Source: Flavobacteriaceae bacterium | Lineage (GTDB): Bacteria > Bacteroidota > Bacteroidia > Flavobacteriales > Flavobacteriaceae | Reading direction: 5' to 3' | Assembly (NCBI GenBank): GCA_013373105.1 | Contig: JABXIJ010000013.1 | Coordinates: forward strand, 1 to 64,000 | DNA: 64,000 nt | In this document: positions 37,704 to 47,106 of the stretch, piece by piece | Position numbering within the stretch: the stretch's first letter is position 1 | How the letters are laid out: each line of letters starts with the position of its first letter | The notes under the pieces: generated by a model | The model's database searches: none | What the model saw: only the letters and a program-made list of their open reading frames with translations | What the model was told of the DNA's origin: nothing | Made by a program: the position numbers and the translations under genes

Positions 37704-40500
37704 CACCAATTTTAATCGTATATTTTCCTTTTGGTAAATATGTTACGCCATTTTGAGCAGCTGATATTCTTGCTTTATCATTGGCCTTTTTAAACGCTTT
37801 TAAGCCACTTTTTGAAAAAGACACATCAAAATCAACATCATTGTAACCCTTATCAGCTTGAACATTCATAGAGTTTACTTTTACATCACCTAATAAAATA
37901 TCTATAGTAATATTTCTACTTGAGTTACTGTAAAATGGAATTGAAACTGATGGTGTATATGCATTTGACCAACTTGACCTAGCATTTCCCCAAAATCCAC
38001 TTTTTCGAATAGAATTTAACTTAAAAATATATGTTTGTTGCGCTAGAAAATCGCTGTCTATTTGTTGTAAAGGTGCAATATCTGCAATGTAAATACTTCT
38101 ACCATGTGTACCAACTACTAGGTGTTTTGCATCTTGTTGAATAACTAAATCATGAACTGCAACATTTGGTAAATTCTTAGAAAATACTTGCCAAGATTCT
38201 CCTTTGTTAAAAGTTACATAAAGACCATTATCTGTACCCAAGTACAATATGTTTTCATTTACTGGGTCTTCTTTAATAACATTTACTGGTGAAGCTGGAA
38301 TATTACTACTTATGCTTTTCCAAGTTGATCCAAAATCATCAGACATATAAACATAAGGAGTAAAATCATCCCATCTATAACCGTTTAAAGTAACATAAAC
38401 TCTTTCTTTTTTATATGAAGATGCAATAACTCTAGACACCCATAAATCTTTAGGAAAAGAATTCGAAATTCTTATCCAATTTCCTCCTCCATTTTTAGTT
38501 ATGTGAACATAACCATCGTCTGAACCCACATATAATAAACCAAATTGAAAAGGACTTTCTGATATACTCGTTAACGTACCATAAGCAACATTTCCTTTTT
38601 TACCTCCAGTTGTTAAATCGTCTGAAATAGTTTCCCAGTCATCTCCTTTATTTAATGATCTGTGTAATTTATTCCCACCTAAATACAATATGTCTTGATT
38701 GTGTTTTGATAATAAAATTGGAGTTTGCCAATTGAATCTATAAGGATTTTCACCTAAAGTATGTTTTGGCTGAATGTACTTGTTTCTTCCATTTCTATCT
38801 ACTCTAAAGTAATTACCAAATTGATATCCTGTGTATACAATATTTGGGTCTCTATCATCTACTTGAACTTGCATACCATCACCTCCCATAATTGAAGTAT
38901 AAGGGTTTTGACCTGATTGATGCCAACGATTATCTATTCTTGCTGTGTGTGTTGCTGTCCAAACTCCATTATCTTGCAATCCACCATAGACATGATATGG
39001 TTTTTGGTTGTCTGCATAAATTGAATAAAATTGACCAACAGGTGGATTATTTAGTTTCACCCAACTTTCACCATCATCATAAGATAAGTTTAAACCACCA
39101 TCATTACCATTAATAAGATGGCCTTTTTTATTTGCATTAACCCATAAAGCTTGATGGTCTGAATGGACATTTTCTCTACTAATTGAAGTAAATGTTTTAC
39201 CACCATCTTTAGATTTTAAAATTGGCACACCTAACACATAAATTGCATTTTCATCTTGTGGGTCTACTCTAATTTCACCAAAATAATAACCATAAGAAAA
39301 ATACAACCCTTCTATGTTACCTTCGTGAGTTTTCTTCCATGATTTTCCTCCATTTGTAGTTTTAAAAACTTCTGCTCCAATAACAGGTGTATCAAATAAT
39401 AAAGCATTAGCATCTTCTAAATATTTTGCTAAATCAATAGGTTTAACAGAACCAACTCTTACCATTTGTTTAACATTTTCGGCTCTATATTTTTCTTGAA
39501 ATCCATTAGTTTTTAAATAGGTGTTTAAATCTTTATCTGAAAGTTCTAAAAACGCTTCTTTACTCATGGTTTTAAAATCTTCTTTTGTAAGCCCAGTTGA
39601 TTTTTTATTAGAGTTATTCGCTTTTTTTCTAAACTGGCTATCGTGCAAAACATAGGCTGTATTTTCATTAACGACAGCTAAGCCAATTCTACCTACACCA
39701 TTCCCTTCTGGAAAACCACTTTTGTCTGAAATTTTCGACCAAGTACTACCAGCATCTGTACTTTTATAAATTGCTGAATTTGTTCCACTTCCGTCAAAAT
39801 TCCATGCTTTTCTTTCACGTTCCCAAGAAGCCGCATACATAACATTAAAATTTTCTGGAGCGTTTTCTATATCAATTATTCCTGTGTCGTTATTAATAAA
39901 TAATGGTTTTTGCCAAGTTTTACCTCCATCTTGAGTTTTAAAAACACCTCTCTCAGCATTTGGTGAATATAAGTGTCCTATTACACCAACAATTACTTCA
40001 TTAGCATTATTTGGATTAATTAGAATTCTACTAATATGATGCGAATCTGTTAACCCTACATTTTGCCAAGTTTTACCTTTGTCTGTTGTTTTTAATAAAC
40101 CAATACCTGCATAAGAAGAACGTGATGAATTTTTTTCTCCTGTTCCAACCCAAATTGTACCAGATTTCCAATCTACAGCAATATCACCAATATTTTGAGT
40201 TGGAGAATTATCCATAATTGGCGAGAAAGTAGTTCCATTATTGTTTGTATACCATAAACCACCTGATGCATATCCTACATAAAACTCAGTTGGATTATCT
40301 GGGTTTACAGCTATATCTGCAACTCTACCACTCATTATAGTTGGCCCAATATTAGTAAAGTTTATGTTTTTAACTAGCGAGTTTTTTTCTAATTGTGCTT
40401 TTTCTTCAAGCGATTTTTGAATTTGATTTGCATTGGTTACATTTTGAGCTGAGAATTGCAATGTAAATACCAATAGCATTGATAAAATGAAGCTTTTCAT
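37675..40500 (-). CDS. secreted Asp-box (VPS10/BNR-like) beta-propeller protein
   Basis: A 941-residue protein with signal peptide (MKSFILSMLLVFTLQFSAQ) and about ten Asp-box repeats of type S/T-x-D-x-G-x-T/S-W (KTTDKGKTWQ, KTQDGGKTWQ, KSTDAGSTWS, KTTNGGKSWK, SYDDGESWV, MSDDFGSTWK). These build one or two sortilin/xyloglucanase-type propellers. Annotations often call this a glycosyl hydrolase, but I see no proof of catalytic acids. The C-terminal 60 residues look like a beta-sandwich and do not match a T9SS domain well. Confidence 0.88.
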   Translation of the reverse strand: MKSFILSMLLVFTLQFSAQNVTNANQIQKSLEEKAQLEKNSLVKNINFTNIGPTIMSGRVADIAVNPDNPTEFYVGYASGGLWYTNNNGTTFSPIMDNSPTQNIGDIAVDWKSGTIWVGTGEKNSSRSSYAGIGLLKTTDKGKTWQNVGLTDSHHISRILINPNNANEVIVGVIGHLYSPNAERGVFKTQDGGKTWQKPLFINNDTGIIDIENAPENFNVMYAASWERERKAWNFDGSGTNSAIYKSTDAGSTWSKISDKSGFPEGNGVGRIGLAVVNENTAYVLHDSQFRKKANNSNKKSTGLTKEDFKTMSKEAFLELSDKDLNTYLKTNGFQEKYRAENVKQMVRVGSVKPIDLAKYLEDANALLFDTPVIGAEVFKTTNGGKSWKKTHEGNIEGLYFSYGYYFGEIRVDPQDENAIYVLGVPILKSKDGGKTFTSISRENVHSDHQALWVNANKKGHLINGNDGGLNLSYDDGESWVKLNNPPVGQFYSIYADNQKPYHVYGGLQDNGVWTATHTARIDNRWHQSGQNPYTSIMGGDGMQVQVDDRDPNIVYTGYQFGNYFRVDRNGRNKYIQPKHTLGENPYRFNWQTPILLSKHNQDILYLGGNKLHRSLNKGDDWETISDDLTTGGKKGNVAYGTLTSISESPFQFGLLYVGSDDGYVHITKNGGGNWIRISNSFPKDLWVSRVIASSYKKERVYVTLNGYRWDDFTPYVYMSDDFGSTWKSISSNIPASPVNVIKEDPVNENILYLGTDNGLYVTFNKGESWQVFSKNLPNVAVHDLVIQQDAKHLVVGTHGRSIYIADIAPLQQIDSDFLAQQTYIFKLNSIRKSGFWGNARSSWSNAYTPSVSIPFYSNSSRNITIDILLGDVKVNSMNVQADKGYNDVDFDVSFSKSGLKAFKKANDKARISAAQNGVTYLPKGKYTIKIGDATQTFEIK

Positions 40501-40639
40501 ATTGTTTGTGTTAGTTAAGTTTAGTGATTTGAATTAAATTACTGTAGTTACGAAATTATTAGTTTTCGATGAATATTTTTCTTTTATAGTTGTTAATTTT
40601 TCTTAAATTGGATTCAATTAATCAAATAAATTTTACAAA

Positions 40640-40909
40640 ATGGATTTTTTATACACAATTATAATTGGCGCTATTTGTGGTTACATTGCTGATGTATTAA
40701 TGAGAGACAATGGCTTTGGACTAGTTTTTAATATCATTTTAGGAATTGCTGGAAGTTTTGTTGGTAAATGGTTATATGGCAAATTAGGACTACATATAGA
40801 TGTTGGTCATCATATTTTAGATGAAATTATTGTTGGCGCTTCAGGAGCTATAGTAATTCTCTTTTTAATAGGAGTCTTAAGAGGCACAAGGTCTAGAAGA
40901 AGACGCTAA
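40640..40909 (+). CDS. GlsB/YeaQ/YmgE family membrane protein
   Basis: An 89-residue protein with three hydrophobic segments (about 4-20, 27-45, 63-80), Gly-rich helices (GAICGYIADVLM, GIAGSFVGKWLY) and a basic tail. It matches the transglycosylase-associated/GlsB family, small envelope-stress proteins of unknown action. Confidence 0.88.
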   Translation: MDFLYTIIIGAICGYIADVLMRDNGFGLVFNIILGIAGSFVGKWLYGKLGLHIDVGHHILDEIIVGASGAIVILFLIGVLRGTRSRRRR

Positions 40910-40931
40910 AATTTAATTAAAAATTATAAAG

Positions 40932-40957
40932 AAAGATGCAGTAATGCATCTTTTTTT
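40932..40957 (+). terminator. terminator of the GlsB-like gene
   Basis: AAAGATGCA / TGCATCTTT stem with GTAA loop and a run of seven T, 22 bases after the stop codon. Confidence 0.85.
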
Positions 40958-41001
40958 GTGTCTTTCATTATCATTACATTTGCTAAAACAACTTATTTTT
41001 T

Positions 41002-42294
41002 ATGAAATATCATCCTATAAATTCAGAATTATTTATTAGAAACCGAAAAAACTTTATGGCTGAAATGAAGCCAAAAAGTATGGCTATTTTTAACTCTAAT
41101 GACATCTATCCTATTGGTGCAGATAGTACAATGCCTTTTGAGCAACATAGAGATATTTTCTACTTAAGTGGTGTAGATCAGGAAGAAAGTGTTTTAATGC
41201 TTTTTCCAGATTGCCCAAATAAAGATTTGCGTGAGGTTCTATTTATTAGAGAAACTAATGCTCATATTGCTGTTTGGGAAGGTGAAAAATTAACCAAAGA
41301 AGCAGCAACTAAAACTAGCGGAATTAAAACTATTTATTGGTTACAAGATTTAGAAAAAATCTTGTTTGAAATGAGTACTTATGCAGATACTTTTTACATA
41401 AATACCAATGAACATTACAGAGCAAATGTAGAAACTGAAACAAGAGAAGATAGGTTTACAAAATGGTTATTAAAAAAATATCCTGCTCATTCTGTAGCAA
41501 AAAGTAATCCTATTTTACAACGCCTACGTTCTGTAAAGCATGAAATAGAATTAGAGCTAATGCAGCATGCATGTAACCTAACTGAAAAAGGGTTTAGACG
41601 TATTTTAAACTTTGTAAAACCTGGTGTTTGGGAGCATGAAATTGAAGCAGAATTATTACATGAATTTGTAAGGAACAGGTCTAAAGGTTTTGCATATACA
41701 CCAATTATTGCTAGTGGTAATAATGCAAACGTGCTACATTATGTAGAAAACAACCAACAATGTAAAGATGGCGATTTAATCCTTTTTGATTTTGCTGCTG
41801 AATATGCCAATTATAAAAGTGATTTAAGTAGAACTATTCCTGTTAATGGAAAGTATAGCAAAAGACAAAAAGAGGTGTATAATGCTGTTAATAGAGTAAA
41901 AAATGAAGCGACAAAACTATTAGTTCCAGGTGCTTTTTGGAAAGAATATCATGTAGAAGTTGGGAAACTTATGACATCAGAATTGTTAGGCTTAGGACTG
42001 TTAGATAAGGCTGATGTTCAAAATGAAGACCCAAATTGGCCAGCATACAAAAAGTATTTTATGCATGGTACTTCTCATCATATAGGTTTAGACACTCATG
42101 ATTATGGTTTACTACATGAACCTATTCAAGCAAACATGGTATTTACTGTTGAACCTGGAATTTATATTCCTGATGAAGGTTTTGGTATTCGTTTAGAAGA
42201 TGATGTTGTGGTACAAGAAAAAGGGGAGCCTTTTAATTTAATGGGTAATATTCCTATTGAAGCAGAAGAAATTGAAGATTTAATGAACTCTTAA
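41002..42294 (+). CDS. pepP: Xaa-Pro aminopeptidase (M24B)
   Basis: A 430-residue metallopeptidase that removes N-terminal residues before proline. An N-terminal creatinase-like domain (1-165) is followed by a pita-bread domain with the metal ligands in LILFDFAAEYANYKSDLSRT (two Asp), HGTSHHIGLDTHD (His), FTVEPGIYIP (Glu) and GFGIRLEDDVVV (Glu). All ligands seem present. It is cytoplasmic and has no signal peptide. Confidence 0.94.
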   Translation: MKYHPINSELFIRNRKNFMAEMKPKSMAIFNSNDIYPIGADSTMPFEQHRDIFYLSGVDQEESVLMLFPDCPNKDLREVLFIRETNAHIAVWEGEKLTKEAATKTSGIKTIYWLQDLEKILFEMSTYADTFYINTNEHYRANVETETREDRFTKWLLKKYPAHSVAKSNPILQRLRSVKHEIELELMQHACNLTEKGFRRILNFVKPGVWEHEIEAELLHEFVRNRSKGFAYTPIIASGNNANVLHYVENNQQCKDGDLILFDFAAEYANYKSDLSRTIPVNGKYSKRQKEVYNAVNRVKNEATKLLVPGAFWKEYHVEVGKLMTSELLGLGLLDKADVQNEDPNWPAYKKYFMHGTSHHIGLDTHDYGLLHEPIQANMVFTVEPGIYIPDEGFGIRLEDDVVVQEKGEPFNLMGNIPIEAEEIEDLMNS

Positions 42295-42303
42295 AAACCT
42301 CTT

Positions 42304-43086
42304 CTAAGCTAAAGAATTTATAAAGCCAATAGTTTGATTATTAAAAACTTTTGGCTTTTCTACATTTACAACATGACCACATTTTTCTACAACATATAAT
42401 GTAGATTTTACATGCTGAGAAACAATATCTTTAATAGAAGGTAAGAATAAATGATCTTCTGAACCCATAATATATAGGGTTGGTATTTTTATGTCTTTGG
42501 TTCTTAAAAAACGTAATAAAGGATTAATCTCAGAAGTTAATTTAAACCATCGTATAAATTCTTTTTGGTATAGTTTTTTTGCTTCGTTTACAAATAACAA
42601 CCTCGACTTTTTATGATTTTTTTTAGGCATTATTATAAAAGCAAAAAACTTATACAATAACATATAAGGCACAACAGATTTAAAAATTATACCTAATTTC
42701 ATTAAAATCTGCGATTTAATATTTAGCTTAAATACAGCTCCTCCAAGAATCATGCTTTTTACTAATTCTGGTCTTTTCTCAGCTAAATTTCTAATTAAAA
42801 TAGTACCTAAAGAAATACCTATAAAATGTGATTTTTGAATTTTCAAATAATCAATTACTTCTACAATATCTGCTGTTATAGAACTAAAAGTATACTTTGG
42901 ATTAAATGTATCTTTTAGTTTTGGCTTGCTATTTCCATGGCCTCTTAAATCTAAAATTAATACATTAAAATGTTTTCTAAAATCTCTTATCTGTTTAAAC
43001 CAGATTGAGCTACTACCACCTGCACCATGTACAAAAGTTACCCATTCTTCAGAGCTGTTATGTTTGTAAGTGTAATAATTAAGCAT
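42304..43086 (-). CDS. alpha/beta hydrolase
   Basis: A 260-residue alpha/beta-fold hydrolase. Oxyanion region FVHGAGGSSSIW, nucleophile elbow GISLGT, acid in GSEDHLFLP and His in CGHVVNVEKP form the catalytic set. Cytoplasmic. Substrate unknown. It converges with pepP. Confidence 0.9.
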   Translation of the reverse strand: MLNYYTYKHNSSEEWVTFVHGAGGSSSIWFKQIRDFRKHFNVLILDLRGHGNSKPKLKDTFNPKYTFSSITADIVEVIDYLKIQKSHFIGISLGTILIRNLAEKRPELVKSMILGGAVFKLNIKSQILMKLGIIFKSVVPYMLLYKFFAFIIMPKKNHKKSRLLFVNEAKKLYQKEFIRWFKLTSEINPLLRFLRTKDIKIPTLYIMGSEDHLFLPSIKDIVSQHVKSTLYVVEKCGHVVNVEKPKVFNNQTIGFINSLA

Positions 43087-43102
43087 AAAACTTGTTATGA
43101 AT

Positions 43103-43110
43103 CAAAAATA
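43103..43110 (-). promoter_or_regulatory. -7 box of the alpha/beta hydrolase
   Basis: On the minus strand TATTTTTG, a perfect TAnnTTTG match, lies 16 bases before the start codon at 43086. Confidence 0.45.
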
Positions 43111-43159
43111 CAGTTATTAAAATTGATAAGTATTAAAAAACCTTTAATTATAAATAAAA

Positions 43160-43264
43160 AAGGCAAGCTCAAGCTTGCCTAATCTCAATCAACCACATTT
43201 TACAATCCTTCCTACATTATTTATTCTATATCTTTTGTATAATGTGGCTCTTACTTATTGGGAT
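43160..43264 (-). ncRNA. candidate structured RNA with its own terminator
   Basis: On the minus strand a long hairpin can form: ATCCCAAT (43257-43264) pairs with ATTGAGAT (43182-43189), CCACATTATACA (43236-43247) pairs with TGTAAAATGTGG (43193-43204), with an asymmetric bulge between and a 31-base loop. Directly after it comes a terminator hairpin, AGGCAAGCT / AGCTTGCCT (43161-43180), followed by six T. The shape, a long stem with a large open region, is reminiscent of a 6S-type RNA. No clear -7 box lies upstream, so it may instead be the 3' untranslated region of brnQ, which ends 77 bases before it. Confidence 0.4.
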
Positions 43265-43341
43265 ATAAGAAAGGGAATATTATAATTTCTTTTCTTACAC
43301 TTCATTAGACGAAAAACTTTATATAATCCTTACAAAATTGT

Positions 43342-44616
43342 TTAAAAAAGATTTTTAATTGGTCTTAAGTTGCTTAAAAAGAAGGTGAATAACGAAGGTA
43401 AAACCCAGCCTAGACTATAATTTGCAAATGGAATTAAATTTTTAATCCCTATCAAATTTTCAGGAGCAATTATAAACCCTAAGAAATCAGGAATACTAAA
43501 AATAAAGGTTATGAAAACTACTGCTTTAAATACTAAAGGACTACTAAATTTTTCAGGCACAACATTAAGTAAAATTAAAACTATAGTTATTGGGTATAAA
43601 AACATTAAAGCAGGCACAGCAACATCTATAATAAAACCAACATTATAGCTTCCTATAATTATTCCTAATACAGAACTAATTGCTGCTGTAATAATATATG
43701 CTTTTTGAGAATTGTTAAAAATACCTTTTATATAATCTGATGTGCCAGTAACTATACCAACAGCTGTTGTAAAACAAGCTACAGCTACCAAAACACTTAA
43801 AAAACTTGTGCCAAAATCACCTAAAGTTAGTGTGCTTAAACCTGATAGAATATCAATTCTAGTTTGATTTTTATTAAACGAATCTGCTAAAGAAGCACCA
43901 CTAAAAATTAGTCCTCCATAAATAATTAATAAACCAGTACCAGCTATTAAACCAGACTTGGTTATGATTTCTTTTTTAGCTTCAAAACTATTATGACCCC
44001 TTAAGTTTAATGAAATAATAATTACAGCTCCTACTACAACACCTCCAATTGCATCAAACGTTTGGTAACCTTCTAAAACTCCATTTACAAAAGACGTTTT
44101 GAATGTTGATGCTGTACTAATTGCTTCTGTTGAGTAAGCAGCTAAAAGAATAATTGCTAATAAAATTATACCAATAATTGGTGTTAAAAACTTACCAATT
44201 AAACTTATAATTTTTGAACGATTTACAGCAAAAATAAATGCCAAAACAAAGTATACTATACTTGTAATAATTGGTGCAGAATCAAAAAAGGGTTGAATCG
44301 TCATTTCATGAGTAACAGCAGCAGTTCTTGGAGCTGGAATTGCAACAGCAATAGCATAAATAAGTATACAAAATACTGTACTAAAAATAGGAGAAACTTT
44401 TTTTCCAAAGTCATACAAAGTACCTTGAAGTCTGGCGTGAGCAAAAATTGCTAAAATAGGAATGGTAACTGCTGTTAAAACAAAACCAAAGACAACTATC
44501 CACCAATCTACACCAGATTTTACTCCTAAACTTGGTGGCAATATTAAGTTTCCTGCGCCAAAAAAAAGAGAAAACAAAGCAAAGCCTGTCATCCAAATTT
44601 CTTTTGTTTTATTCAT
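43342..44616 (-). CDS. brnQ: branched-chain amino acid carrier BrnQ
   Basis: A 424-residue transporter with 12 or so hydrophobic helices, beginning MNKTKEIWMTGFALFSLFFG and FGAGNLILPPSLG, the family signature. It imports Leu, Ile and Val with Na+ or H+. ATG 44616 was chosen; the longer frame to 44760 would cover the divergent hydrolase gene. Only 46 bases separate it from that gene. Confidence 0.94.
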   Translation of the reverse strand: MNKTKEIWMTGFALFSLFFGAGNLILPPSLGVKSGVDWWIVVFGFVLTAVTIPILAIFAHARLQGTLYDFGKKVSPIFSTVFCILIYAIAVAIPAPRTAAVTHEMTIQPFFDSAPIITSIVYFVLAFIFAVNRSKIISLIGKFLTPIIGIILLAIILLAAYSTEAISTASTFKTSFVNGVLEGYQTFDAIGGVVVGAVIIISLNLRGHNSFEAKKEIITKSGLIAGTGLLIIYGGLIFSGASLADSFNKNQTRIDILSGLSTLTLGDFGTSFLSVLVAVACFTTAVGIVTGTSDYIKGIFNNSQKAYIITAAISSVLGIIIGSYNVGFIIDVAVPALMFLYPITIVLILLNVVPEKFSSPLVFKAVVFITFIFSIPDFLGFIIAPENLIGIKNLIPFANYSLGWVLPSLFTFFLSNLRPIKNLF

Positions 44617-44650
44617 GTCTTTTGGTTGTTTTTCTTTTTTGAAATATACA

Positions 44651-44658
44651 TATTTTTG
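44651..44658 (+). promoter_or_regulatory. -7 box four bases before a start codon
   Basis: TATTTTTG is followed by GTGAG-type spacing and ATG at 44663, leaving four bases. Transcription would then begin at or next to the ATG, giving a leaderless message. Confidence 0.45.
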
Positions 44659-44662
44659 TGAG

Positions 44663-45454
44663 ATGCAGAAATCAATCACTTTTAAAAATGCAACTATTTC
44701 TTTTACTGATAATGGCAAAGGAACTGCTGTTGTTTTTTTACATGGTTTTTTAGAAAACAAAAAAATGTGGCAAGATATTAGACCACATTTTAGTGATAGA
44801 TACAGAGTGATTTGTATTGACTTATTAGGTCATGGAAATTCAGATTGTTTAGGTTATGTGCATTCTATGGATTTATTTTCTGATGCTGTTCTTGCCGTTT
44901 TAAAAGCACTTAGATTAAGAAAATATTTCGTTATAGGACATTCATTGGGAGGTTATGTAGCATTAGCAATTGCCAACAAAAAAGCTACAAATATTAAAGG
45001 TTTATGTTTAATGAATTCTACTTCAAATGCAGATTCTGAAGAACGAATAAAAATTAGAGAAAGAGCTAATAAAATGATTCGAAATAATTTTGAAAATATC
45101 ATTAAAATCTCTGTTACTAACTTATTTTTTCAAGAAAATTTAGATAAATACAAAGAGCAAATAGAAGAAGTAAAAAAGGCTGCCTTAAAAACTAGTTTAC
45201 AAGGTTATATTGCCGCACAAGAAGGCATGAAAATTAGACCTAATAGAAACCATGTACTAATACAAAACAACTTTAAGAAACTAATAATTATTGGAGAAAA
45301 AGATCCTATAATTAATGTAGAAAGTGTAATTAATGAAGCTCAAAAAACCAATGCTAACTATATTGTATTAGAAGGTGGACACATGAGTCATATAGAAAAT
45401 AAAGACGCTTTAATAGATGCTTTTATTAAATTTTTGAAGCCTGTAAAATTTTAA
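44663..45454 (+). CDS. alpha/beta hydrolase
   Basis: A 263-residue alpha/beta hydrolase of the esterase/MhpC-like type. LHGFLENKKMW holds the oxyanion residues, GHSLGGYV the nucleophile Ser, EKDPIINV the acid and GGHMSHIEN the His. The frame is open upstream to 44462, but that part is antisense to brnQ; ATG 44663 starts the conserved fold. Substrate unknown. Confidence 0.92.
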   Translation: MQKSITFKNATISFTDNGKGTAVVFLHGFLENKKMWQDIRPHFSDRYRVICIDLLGHGNSDCLGYVHSMDLFSDAVLAVLKALRLRKYFVIGHSLGGYVALAIANKKATNIKGLCLMNSTSNADSEERIKIRERANKMIRNNFENIIKISVTNLFFQENLDKYKEQIEEVKKAALKTSLQGYIAAQEGMKIRPNRNHVLIQNNFKKLIIIGEKDPIINVESVINEAQKTNANYIVLEGGHMSHIENKDALIDAFIKFLKPVKF

Positions 45455-45623
45455 CATTTTTTTGTACATATAAAAAATTGAATATTTGATATATTACCAT
45501 ACACTTGTTGAACCTTATCAATTATATATGTTCCCCCACCAAAACCACATTTATTATATTAGTCTTTTAATAATTCTACCTCTACTAATATATACTAAAC
45601 CTATTTCAGCAAAAACTTAAGTT

Positions 45624-46069
45624 ATGGGTATTACTAGTTCACAAATTTCACTTCGTAAATAGTTAAGGTTAGCTATCTTTAGTTTAACTATTTTACTGTT
45701 ACAAGACTGTAAAAAAGTAAAAAATGAAATAAACATTGGTTTTATAGGCCCATTATCTAACATGGCAACAGATTTAGGGGTTACACCATCTAAGGCTTTA
45801 CAACTTGCTATAGACGAATATAATACCAATAAAAAAAGTGGAGATCCAACTGTGAATTTATTTATAGAAGATGATGAATGGGATCAAGAAAAAGCTTTGC
45901 CTGCTTATAAAAAACTAAGAAATAATCATAATATCGAAATACTTTTTATTAGTAATACAGATGGTACAATAGCTATTAGTGAACAAGCAAAAAAAGACGG
46001 AGTAATAGTTATAAACGCACTTAACAACGACGCTATTTTAAATAGGCTAAACAATAATGTTTTTCAAAG
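45624..46069 (+). pseudogene. broken ABC-type substrate-binding lipoprotein gene
   Basis: Reading from ATG 45624, 12 codons lead to an in-frame TAG at 45660; the same frame then continues without a stop as a lipoprotein signal (LRLAIFSLTILLLQDC) and the start of a periplasmic-binding fold of the LivJ/ABC type (INIGFIGPLSN, TPSKALQLAIDEYN, IEILFISNTDGTIAISEQA, VIVINALNNDAI). After about 135 residues the similarity ends where the frame runs into the antisense 3' end of thiL. A binding protein of this kind should have 350 or more residues. The gene has thus a nonsense codon and has lost its C-terminal two thirds. Confidence 0.8.
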
Positions 46070-47102
46070 AGTTCCAGCCTTGTGCTTGCAATTCAATTTC
46101 TTGGTTTGCTCTGGTAATCAATTGTAGACCTTGGCTTTCCTCTGTGATATGACCAATTACAGTTAAGTTTGGATTACCTTTTACTTTGTCAAAATCATCA
46201 ATAGAAATGGTAAATAGCAATTCGTAATCTTCACCTCCACTTAGAGCAATCATTGTAGAGTCTAATTCAAATTCTTCGCAAGTTGTTATTACTTGTGGGT
46301 CTAATGGTAATTTATCTTCGTAAATTTTACAACCTACTTTACTTTGTGTGCAAATGTGAAATAACTCTGAAGACAATCCATCAGAAATATCAATCATAGA
46401 AGTTGGTTTAACATCTAAATCTTTTAATAAAGCAGGAATATCTTTTCTTGCTTCAGGTTTTAATTGACGTTCAATTAAATAGGTATAAGCATCTAAATCT
46501 GGCTGATTTTGAGGGTTTACCTTAAACACTTCTTTTTCTCTTTCTAATACCTGAAGTCCTAAGTAGGCTGCACCTAAATCGCCAGTAACTACAACTAAAT
46601 CTGTTGGTTTAGCTCCATTTCTATAAACAACATTTTCTGCCTTTGCTTTGCCTATAGCAGTTACAGATATTAAAATTCCTTTAGTAGAAGAGGTTGTGTC
46701 TCCACCAATTAAATCAACCTTATAAGTATCACAAGCTAACTGAATGCCAGCATAAAGTTCTTCAATAGCTTCTAAAGGAAACCTGTTAGAAACTGCAATA
46801 GAAACCGTTATTTGCTCAGCTTCTGCATTCATAGCATAAACATCAGATAAATTAACCATTACAGATTTATATCCTAAATGCTTTAACGGCATGTAGCTTA
46901 AATCAAAATGTACACCTTCAATTAATAAATCTGTGGTAACTAAAGTTTGTTTTTCTGATGCATCTAATACTGCTGCATCATCACCAACTCCTTTAATAGT
47001 AGAAGGTTTAGAAACTTTAAAATATTTAGTAATATGATTGATTAAGCCAAATTCTCCTAATTCAGCTAAAGATGTTTTATTCTGATTTTTGTCTTCTAAC
47101 AT
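46047..47102 (-). CDS. thiL: thiamine-monophosphate kinase
   Basis: A 351-residue PurM-like ATPase that makes thiamine diphosphate. Visible are GVGDDAAVLD, VTTDLLIEGVHFDLSYMP, LIGGDTTSSTKGILISVTAIG, TGDLGAAYLGLQVLE and SMIDISDGLSSELFHI. The conserved end QAQGWNSL is intact; the last five residues (KNIIV) and the stop are encoded by sequence shared with the broken binding-protein gene. Confidence 0.95.
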   Translation of the reverse strand: MLEDKNQNKTSLAELGEFGLINHITKYFKVSKPSTIKGVGDDAAVLDASEKQTLVTTDLLIEGVHFDLSYMPLKHLGYKSVMVNLSDVYAMNAEAEQITVSIAVSNRFPLEAIEELYAGIQLACDTYKVDLIGGDTTSSTKGILISVTAIGKAKAENVVYRNGAKPTDLVVVTGDLGAAYLGLQVLEREKEVFKVNPQNQPDLDAYTYLIERQLKPEARKDIPALLKDLDVKPTSMIDISDGLSSELFHICTQSKVGCKIYEDKLPLDPQVITTCEEFELDSTMIALSGGEDYELLFTISIDDFDKVKGNPNLTVIGHITEESQGLQLITRANQEIELQAQGWNSLKNIIV

Positions 47103-47106
47103 TTTG

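Noticed and set aside
43169..43198. Nine-residue frame on the minus strand (MWLIEIRQA) before the hairpin
   Set aside because: The frame runs into the terminator stem and has no promoter of its own; it is better explained as part of a structured RNA or 3' UTR.
44462..44662. N-terminal extension of the alpha/beta hydrolase
   Set aside because: It is antisense to brnQ and lacks conserved sequence; ATG 44663 fits the fold.
45762..46127. Treating the 121-residue frame as a functional gene
   Set aside because: It would lack a signal peptide and most of the binding fold, while clear signal-peptide sequence exists upstream in the same frame beyond a stop codon.
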